NCBI GenBank assembly: GCA_035995165.1
Contig: DASYKU010000016.1
Coordinates: forward strand, 1-37,288
DNA from: Mycobacteriales bacterium
GTDB taxonomy: Bacteria; Actinomycetota; Actinomycetes; Mycobacteriales; CADCTP01
Direction of reading: 5' to 3'
DNA: 37,288 nt
Shown: one piece after another, positions 31,813 through 37,288 of the stretch
How the letters are laid out: each line of letters opens with the position of its first letter
Position numbering within the stretch: the stretch's first letter is position 1
The notes under the pieces: generated by a model
What the model saw: the letters and a program-made list of their open reading frames with translations, nothing else
Database searches by the model: none
Told to the model about the DNA's origin: nothing
Translations under genes and position numbers: made by a program

Positions 31813-32775
31813 CTACAGCTTCTTGAGGGCCGGCAGCAGCTCCTCGGGGGCCCAGTCGAGGAACGCGTCCTGCTGGTCGCCGCCGATCTGCACCAGCGCG
31901 ACGTCGGTGAACCCGGCCTCGGCGAACGCGCGGACGCCGTCGACGAACGTGCTCACGTCCGCGCCGCACGGGATCTGCTCGGCCACGTCCTCCGGCCGGA
32001 CGAACTCCGACGCCGCCTCGAACGACGCCGGCCCGGGCAGCTCCGAGTTCACCTTCCAGCCCAGCCCGAACCAGCGGAACTGGTCGTGCGCGCGCCCGAT
32101 CGCGGCGTCCCGGTCCGGACCGTAGGAGACCCCGATCTGGCCGACGCGGCGCTTGCCCCGGCCACCGGCGGCGTCGAACATCTCGTCCAGCTCCGGCTTC
32201 GGCTCGGTCGCGATCATGAGGTCGGCGTGCTTGCCGGCCAGGTCGCACGACTGCTGTCCGGACACGGCGATGCCGATCGGCACGCGCTGCTCGGGGAGGT
32301 CCCAGAGCTTGGCCGAGTCGACGTCGAAGTGCAGGCCCCGGTAGTTGACGTACCCGCCGTCGAAGAGGGCGCCGATGATCTCGACCGCCTCGGTCAGCTT
32401 CTCGTGCCGGACGTTCGCCGGCTGCCAGCCCTGGCCCACGACGTGCTCGTTGAGGTTCTCGCCGGCGCCGAGGCCGAGGGTGAACCGGCCCTCGGACAGC
32501 AGGCCGACCGTCGCGGCCTTCTGGGCCACGACCGCCGGGTGGTAACGCACGGTCGGGTTCGTCACGTACGTCATGAGCGGGATCCGGTCGGTCGCCTGGG
32601 CGGCGGCGCCGAGGACGCTCCACGCGTACGGGGAGTGGCCCTGGGAGGTGAGCCAGGGGTTGTAGTGATCGGAGATCACGGCGAAGTCGAAGCCGGCCTC
32701 CTCGGCCCGGACCACGTCCCGCACCAGCTGCCGCGGTCCCGCCTGCTCGCACATCATGGTGTAACCGATCCGCAT
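31813..32775 (-). CDS. LLM-class F420-dependent oxidoreductase (G6PDH-like, TIGR03557 type)
   Basis: This is a 320-residue TIM-barrel enzyme of the luciferase-like family that uses coenzyme F420. The region GRFTLGLGAGENLNEHVVGQ and the opening IGYTMMCEQAGP are typical of the F420-dependent G6PDH-like group; true Fgd function is not assured. ATG 32773-32775 is the start. It is 41 bases upstream of the sensor kinase and 51 bases after the NYN gene, all on the minus strand. A redox role tied to the kinase is possible (inference). Confidence 0.88.
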   Translation of the reverse strand: MRIGYTMMCEQAGPRQLVRDVVRAEEAGFDFAVISDHYNPWLTSQGHSPYAWSVLGAAAQATDRIPLMTYVTNPTVRYHPAVVAQKAATVGLLSEGRFTLGLGAGENLNEHVVGQGWQPANVRHEKLTEAVEIIGALFDGGYVNYRGLHFDVDSAKLWDLPEQRVPIGIAVSGQQSCDLAGKHADLMIATEPKPELDEMFDAAGGRGKRRVGQIGVSYGPDRDAAIGRAHDQFRWFGLGWKVNSELPGPASFEAASEFVRPEDVAEQIPCGADVSTFVDGVRAFAEAGFTDVALVQIGGDQQDAFLDWAPEELLPALKKL

Positions 32776-32826
32776 GCACTCGCTCTGCCCGCGTGCGAGC
32801 CCGTCAATCCGCTCCGGGACGAACGG

Positions 32827-34512
32827 TCAGGCGGAGGCGGCGGCCGAGTCGTGCGACGGGGTGGAGTGCGGCATCGGGGTGGCGGGTGCGTGCGCCGGCG
32901 AGGCCGGTACGGGCACGGCACCGTCGGAGTCCGCCGCGGCGGCAGCCGGCCGCACGGAGGCAGGCGGGCCGGCCGGAGCCGGGACGCCGGAGGCAGGCGG
33001 ACCGGCCGGAGCCGGGACGCCGGCGCCAGGCGGGCCGGCGGGAGCCGGGGTACCGACACCGGCAGCCGGTGCGCCGGCGGGAACCGGGACGCCGGCAGCG
33101 GGCGGGCCGGCGGGAGCCGGGACGGCGGCAGCGGGGGCCGGGGCGCCCGCGGGCGAGCCGGGCGCGGGCAGCGGAGCGGTGACACCCGGCGTCGGCGGAC
33201 GCACGGCCGGGGACCCGGGCGCGCCCGGCGTCGGCGGACGCACGGCCGGCGCGCCGGGCGTCGGCGGGCGGGCCGCTGGAGCCGGAGATCCGGCCGGGCC
33301 GCCGGCACCCGCGGTGGGACCGGGGGCGACCGGGCCGGGCGGGACGGCGCCGGGCGAGGTCGCCGGCCCGCCGGCGCCCGAACTCGCAGCCGGGGCCGCG
33401 GTCGGCCCGGTGGCGGCTGCGGCCGGCGCGGCGGCAGGCGTACCGCCGGCCGGGGTAACGGGCTGGGCCGGCGGCGGGGACGCCGACGAGTGGACGGGGA
33501 CGGCGGCGGGGTGTTCGTTGCCGGTGATGCCGAATTCCTGGTGCAGCTTGGCCCAGAACCCGTCCCGCAGCGCCCGCCGCGCCTCCTCGTACGGCCGGAG
33601 CGAGCGGCTGATCTCCTCCTCCGCCTCGACGAGCAGCTCCTTGTCGATGACGGTCGGCAGCACCGGCCCCGGCAGCAGGTCGGCGACGTTCTCGCGGCCG
33701 CGGGTGAGCAGCCAGCGGGCGGCGATCCGCGCGCCGATCTGCTCCATCTCGGGCCGCTCGGGTCCGGACCGGTCGTGCGACGGGGCGGCAGGCCGCGGCG
33801 CGGGCGGCGTCGGCAGCTTGCGGGCCGCGAACACCTCGGCCGGCGTCGGCACGATCGGCTTGTCCGCCTCCCGCACCAGCTCCTCGCGCGACTCGCGGGA
33901 CTCCCGGGACTCGCGGGACTCCCGGGACTCCCGGGACTCGCGGGACTCCGCCGCCGGCTCGGCCTCGATGTACGGCCGGCAGAACTCGCCGTCCAGCAGG
34001 TCGCTGGTGTCGGCCTCCCAGAGCAGCCGCTCGGCCTGGTTCACCCCGTACGGCGGCTCGACGCCCCAGACGTGCACGCGCACGCCGTACGCCTGGGCCG
34101 CCTCGACCGCGGGCAGCATGTCCTCGTCGCCGGCGATGAGGACCACGTCGGAGACGGCGCGGTGCCGGGCCAGCACCTCGAGGTCCTGCCGCAGCTGTGC
34201 GTCGACGCCCTTCTGCTGGCCGGCCGAGTTGAGGTTGCCGAGCCTGACCTTCACGTGCGGCAGCGCGGCGATCTGGCGCTGCTCGACGGTCGGCACCCGG
34301 TCGCGGGCGGCGTCGTACCAGTACATCCGCAGGAGCTCACCGGGAGTGGTCGCGGCGGCGCGGGCGAGCAGGGCCGCGATCAGCGGCTCGGCCGCGATCC
34401 GGAACTCCCGCCGGGACGTCCGGCCGAGCACGAGCTGGCCGACCGAGGCGTAGACATACCCGGCGTCCACCAGCACCGCATGCCGGCCGACATCCGGGGC
34501 CACGTCGGACAC
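32827..34512 (-). CDS. NYN-domain putative ribonuclease with long low-complexity tail
   Basis: NYN domains are PIN-like metal-dependent nucleases. Here the N-terminal domain (~10-180) keeps the acidic residues: D16 (VLVDAGYVY), D104 (KGVDAQLRQDL), and D129/D131 (IAGDEDMLP). Residues ~189-210 are tandem Arg-Glu-Ser repeats. A second conserved helical segment (~245-335, EEISRSLRPYEEARRALRDG) follows, then ~220 residues of Pro/Ala/Gly/Val repeats with no fold. GTG 34510-34512 has a strong AGGAGGGG six bases upstream, preferred over an earlier start, giving 561 residues. RNA target unknown. Confidence 0.85.
   Translation of the reverse strand: MSDVAPDVGRHAVLVDAGYVYASVGQLVLGRTSRREFRIAAEPLIAALLARAAATTPGELLRMYWYDAARDRVPTVEQRQIAALPHVKVRLGNLNSAGQQKGVDAQLRQDLEVLARHRAVSDVVLIAGDEDMLPAVEAAQAYGVRVHVWGVEPPYGVNQAERLLWEADTSDLLDGEFCRPYIEAEPAAESRESRESRESRESRESRESREELVREADKPIVPTPAEVFAARKLPTPPAPRPAAPSHDRSGPERPEMEQIGARIAARWLLTRGRENVADLLPGPVLPTVIDKELLVEAEEEISRSLRPYEEARRALRDGFWAKLHQEFGITGNEHPAAVPVHSSASPPPAQPVTPAGGTPAAAPAAAATGPTAAPAASSGAGGPATSPGAVPPGPVAPGPTAGAGGPAGSPAPAARPPTPGAPAVRPPTPGAPGSPAVRPPTPGVTAPLPAPGSPAGAPAPAAAVPAPAGPPAAGVPVPAGAPAAGVGTPAPAGPPGAGVPAPAGPPASGVPAPAGPPASVRPAAAAADSDGAVPVPASPAHAPATPMPHSTPSHDSAAASA
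32955..33120. repeat. ~33-bp degenerate tandem repeats in NYN protein tail
   Basis: About five imperfect units of roughly 33 bases encode APAGPPASGVP-like eleven-residue repeats in the C-terminal low-complexity tail. They vary by substitutions and small length changes but stay in frame. Confidence 0.75.
33883..33945. repeat. 9-bp tandem repeat encoding Arg-Glu-Ser units
   Basis: Seven consecutive 9-base units, CTCGCGGGA or CTCCCGGGA (first copy CTCGCGCGA), run without interruption. On the coding strand they give repeated Arg-Glu-Ser in the linker after the NYN nuclease domain. Confidence 0.9.
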
Positions 34513-34807
34513 TGTGCCCCTCCTGACACCCGGAACCACGCCGGGTGACCACCCGGACCCGCAGCCTACCCCCAGCGACGTACGCCAGGGATCACACCGC
34601 GCGACGGAGGGCGCCCGCCGGCCTCAGCGCACGGGGGGACGCCTAGGACGCGACGGGCGCCGGTCCGCACCGGACCGACGCGGCAGCGACGGATCCGGAC
34701 ATCCGTGACTCGACTGTCCCAGACTGCCGGGTCCACGTACAGGGTGAAGTCGGAGTATCGCTCTGGGTCATCAACGTCGACACATCCGCGCCTGGTCGGC
34801 GTGGTGA
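34513..34807. other. 295-bp intergenic region between dapB and the NYN gene
   Basis: There is no convincing gene. GC is lower around 34,690-34,790. A short minus-strand frame there has weak third-position bias. Small inverted repeats are present: CGGTCC/GGACCG at 34661-34677, and CGGAT/ATCCG near 34688-34705. Near the right end of the NYN gene a strong ribosome binding site (CAGGAGGGG on the minus strand) is the clearest element. No promoter could be fixed. Confidence 0.55.
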
Positions 34808-35584
<777 letters not shown>

Positions 35585-35601
35585 CTAGTGGACCGGCGCG
35601 C

Positions 35602-35626
35602 GCGAGCCCGGCACGGCCGGGCCCGC
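35602..35626 (-). terminator. hairpin after the M16 peptidase gene
   Basis: GCG-A-GCCCGGC (35602-35612) pairs with GCCGGGC-C-CGC (35616-35626) around a three-base loop with one mismatch. It begins one base after the peptidase stop and lies before dapB. No T-tract is present, so it may only reduce read-through into dapB. Confidence 0.6.
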
Positions 35627-35627
35627 G

Positions 35628-36947
35628 TCACCCCGGAGTGCTGAAGTCGGACTCGGTGAAGGGGCCCACCACGGCGAGGCACTGGGGCCGGCGCAGGACG
35701 TCCGCGGCGACGGCGCGGCAGTCCTCCGGGGTGACCGCGTCGATGTGCCCGAGCACGTCGTCCACGGTGAGCACCTCGCCGTAGGACAGCTCGCCCTTGC
35801 CGATGCGCGACATCCGCGAGCCCATGTCCTCCAGGCCCAGCACCAGCCCGCCGCGCGACTGGCCCTTGCCCCGGGCGACCTCGGCGTCGGTGACCCCGTT
35901 CTCGGCCACGTCCGCGAGCTGCTCCCGGACCAGCGCCAGCACCTCCGGCACCTTGGCCGGGTGGCAGCCGACCGAGACGCCGAACTGGCCGGCCCCGGCG
36001 TGCTGGGTCGTGAAGGAGTAGACCGAGTACGCCAGCCCGCGCTTCTCCCGGATCTCCTGGAACAGCCGCGAGCTCATCCCGCCGCCGAGCGCGTTGTTCA
36101 GCACGCCGAGGGCGAACCGGCGCTCGTCCCCGCGGGCCAGCCCGGTACCGCCGAGGATCAGGTTGGCCTGCTCGGTCGGGCGGTCGGTGACCGTCAGCGC
36201 CCGGGCCGGCGTCCGCCCCGGGCGGGTCCCGGCCCGCGGCGGCAGCGGCGCCACCCCCGGGTCGAGCCGGCTCGCGAACGCCGCCCTCACCAGCTTCACG
36301 ACCACCGCGTGGTCGACCGCGCCGGCCACCGCGACCACCATCGACTCCGGCTTGTACCGGCGCTGGTAGTAGCCCGCGATCCGGTCCCGGGTCAGCGTCT
36401 CGATGGTCGCGACGTCGCCGATCACCGGCCGGCCCAGCGGGGTCGGCCCGAACAGGGCCTCCCCGAACAGGTCGCCGACCAGGTCGGACGGATCGTCGTC
36501 GCGCATGGCGATCTCTTCCAGGATCACCCCGCGCTCGGCCTCGACGTCCGGCTCGGCGATCACCGCGTCGGTGACGACGTCGCAGACCAGCTCGACCGCC
36601 ATCGGCAGGTCGTCGCCGAGCACGTGCGCGTAGTAGCAGGTGTGCTCGCGCGAGGTGAACGCGTTGAGGTCGCCGCCGACCGCGTCCACCGCGACCGCGA
36701 TGTCCAGGGCCGAGCGGGTCCGGGTGCCCTTGAACAGCAGGTGCTCCAGGAAGTGCGACGCGCCGGACAGCGCCGGGGTCTCGTCCCGGGAGCCGATGGC
36801 GACCCAGACGCCGACCGCGGCCGAGCGGGCGCCGGGCACCTGCTCGGTCACCACCCGCAGCCCGCCGGGCAGCGTCGTACGCCGGATCACCTCACCACCG
36901 GAGCCGCGGCCCAGCACCTGGGTCGAGGCCCGCTTCGGCGCCGTCAT
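35628..36947 (-). CDS. M16-family zinc metallopeptidase (pitrilysin-like)
   Basis: This 439-residue protease has the inverted zinc motif HFLEH (H65, E68, H69) and the third ligand Glu in ILEEI (~144). The C-terminal half keeps GLAYSVYSF. Single-unit M16B peptidases of this kind commonly follow pnp in actinobacteria; their substrates are poorly known. ATG 36945-36947 is chosen; a GTG at 36965 would add six residues and run close to the upstream hairpin. Confidence 0.92.
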   Translation of the reverse strand: MTAPKRASTQVLGRGSGGEVIRRTTLPGGLRVVTEQVPGARSAAVGVWVAIGSRDETPALSGASHFLEHLLFKGTRTRSALDIAVAVDAVGGDLNAFTSREHTCYYAHVLGDDLPMAVELVCDVVTDAVIAEPDVEAERGVILEEIAMRDDDPSDLVGDLFGEALFGPTPLGRPVIGDVATIETLTRDRIAGYYQRRYKPESMVVAVAGAVDHAVVVKLVRAAFASRLDPGVAPLPPRAGTRPGRTPARALTVTDRPTEQANLILGGTGLARGDERRFALGVLNNALGGGMSSRLFQEIREKRGLAYSVYSFTTQHAGAGQFGVSVGCHPAKVPEVLALVREQLADVAENGVTDAEVARGKGQSRGGLVLGLEDMGSRMSRIGKGELSYGEVLTVDDVLGHIDAVTPEDCRAVAADVLRRPQCLAVVGPFTESDFSTPG

Positions 36948-36970
36948 CGGGACCGCCCCGCGCACGAGGT

Positions 36971-37001
36971 CGCCCCCGCCCGGCGAGGCCGGACGGGGGC
37001 G
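36971..37001 (-). terminator. hairpin between pnp and the M16 gene
   Basis: CGCCCCCG (36971-36978) and CGGGGGCG (36994-37001) enclose a second stem CCGGC/GCCGG (36980-36984 and 36988-36992) with one C-A mismatch and a GAG loop. It begins 16 bases after the pnp stop. It is very stable and has no T-tract, as usual for this kind of genome. Confidence 0.75.
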
Positions 37002-37017
37002 GTTGCCTGCGTCATGC

Positions 37018-37288
37018 TCAGCTGACGCCGGCCGGCTCGGGCTCCGGCGTCGCCGCCGGGGCCTCGTCCTTGACCGGGATCAGGCTGATCTTGCCGCGGT
37101 TGTCGATGTCGGTGATCTCGACCTGCAGCTTGTCGCCGACCTTGACCACGTCCTCGACCTTGCCGATCCGCTTGCCGTTGCCGAGCTTGCTGATGTGCAC
37201 CAGCCCGTCCCGGCCCGGCAGCAGCGAGACGAACGCGCCGAACGCGGCCGTCTTCACCACGGTGCCGAGGAACCGCTCGCCGATCTTC
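37018..37288 (-). CDS. pnp: polyribonucleotide nucleotidyltransferase, C-terminal end (partial)
   Basis: PNPase degrades RNA from the 3' end using phosphate. Only the last ~89 codons are in the window; the frame is open to the right edge. They encode the S1 RNA-binding domain ([20 protein letters not shown], then [34 protein letters not shown]) and a short Pro/Glu tail ending PAGVS. It leads the M16 peptidase gene on the same strand after a strong hairpin. Confidence 0.93.
   Translation of the reverse strand, partial: KIGERFLGTVVKTAAFGAFVSLLPGRDGLVHISKLGNGKRIGKVEDVVKVGDKLQVEITDIDNRGKISLIPVKDEAPAATPEPEPAGVS

Noticed and set aside
33883-33945. Regular short repeats considered as a CRISPR or iteron array
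   Set aside because: Units are contiguous 9-mers without spacers and are in frame inside the NYN gene.
34566-34797. Short minus-strand frame downstream of dapB (contains PERYSDFTLYVDPAVWDSRV)
   Set aside because: The opening looks protein-like, but third-position G/C is weak, no ribosome binding site was found and the second half is Arg/Pro-rich; kept as intergenic.
12368-34800. Accessory block considered as a prophage or integrative element
   Set aside because: No integrase, transposase, structural, relaxase or tRNA attachment site was seen at its edges or inside.

Overview
The window is a gene-dense, very GC-rich stretch of an actinobacterial chromosome (class Actinomycetes). This rests on near-total G/C at third codon positions, many GTG starts, an F420-type luciferase-like oxidoreductase, an SpoIIIE/FtsK-RodZ-RimO-PgsA-CinA-ClgR block, and a PNPase-M16 peptidase-DapB block with ThyX, DapA and RNase J nearby. 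I cannot place it below class from sequence alone. No rRNA, tRNA, CRISPR array, insertion sequence, integrase or phage gene was seen.

Left part (1-12,357) is core and almost all on the minus strand. In transcription order it runs thyX, dapA, rnj (RNase J), then ftsK, a GNAT acetyltransferase, a RodZ-like HTH membrane protein, rimO, pgsA, cinA (pncC-type) and clgR. rimO/pgsA and pgsA/cinA overlap by four bases (GTGA), so they look translationally coupled. clgR has a match to the published ClgR operator upstream and an Ala-Ala C terminus like ClpP degrons. A plus-strand membrane-anchored protein (8001-8960) sits between ftsK and rnj, preceded by what looks like a frameshifted small gene.

Middle part (12,368-32,775) is accessory. 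It separates dapB from thyX/dapA, genes that are close together in many actinobacteria. It contains a GH36-type alpha-galactosidase, two paralogous single-pass membrane proteins flanking a 66-residue two-helix protein, and an AglE/F/G-type alpha-glucoside ABC importer without an ATPase. A LacI-family regulator and an amylosucrase lie divergent from the importer. Next come a ribbon-helix-helix regulator with a 52-residue basic protein and a DUF4097 beta-repeat protein, an AlkX/YcaQ-type crosslink glycosylase, an EamA exporter, two tandem GNATs, a DUF2461 protein, a QueA-like/SDR pair, and a cassette of LLM oxidoreductase, GAF histidine kinase, NarL-type regulator and YCII protein.

Right part (32,827-37,288) returns to core: a NYN-domain putative nuclease with long low-complexity repeats, dapB, an M16 zinc peptidase, and the C-terminal S1 domain of PNPase cut by the window edge.

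The least ordinary signals are: (i) a cluster of TGACG words, including two TGACGTCA palindromes, over an apparently leaderless promoter of the RHH gene at 22,129; (ii) the paralogous membrane pair with conserved terminal Arg-Gly-Cys; (iii) a DevR/DosR-like palindrome upstream of the SDR-QueA pair next to a DevS-like GAF kinase; (iv) a 13-bp palindrome GTCCACNGTGGAC three times inside the queA-like gene; and (v) in-frame tandem repeats expanding linkers in RimO, CinA and the NYN protein.
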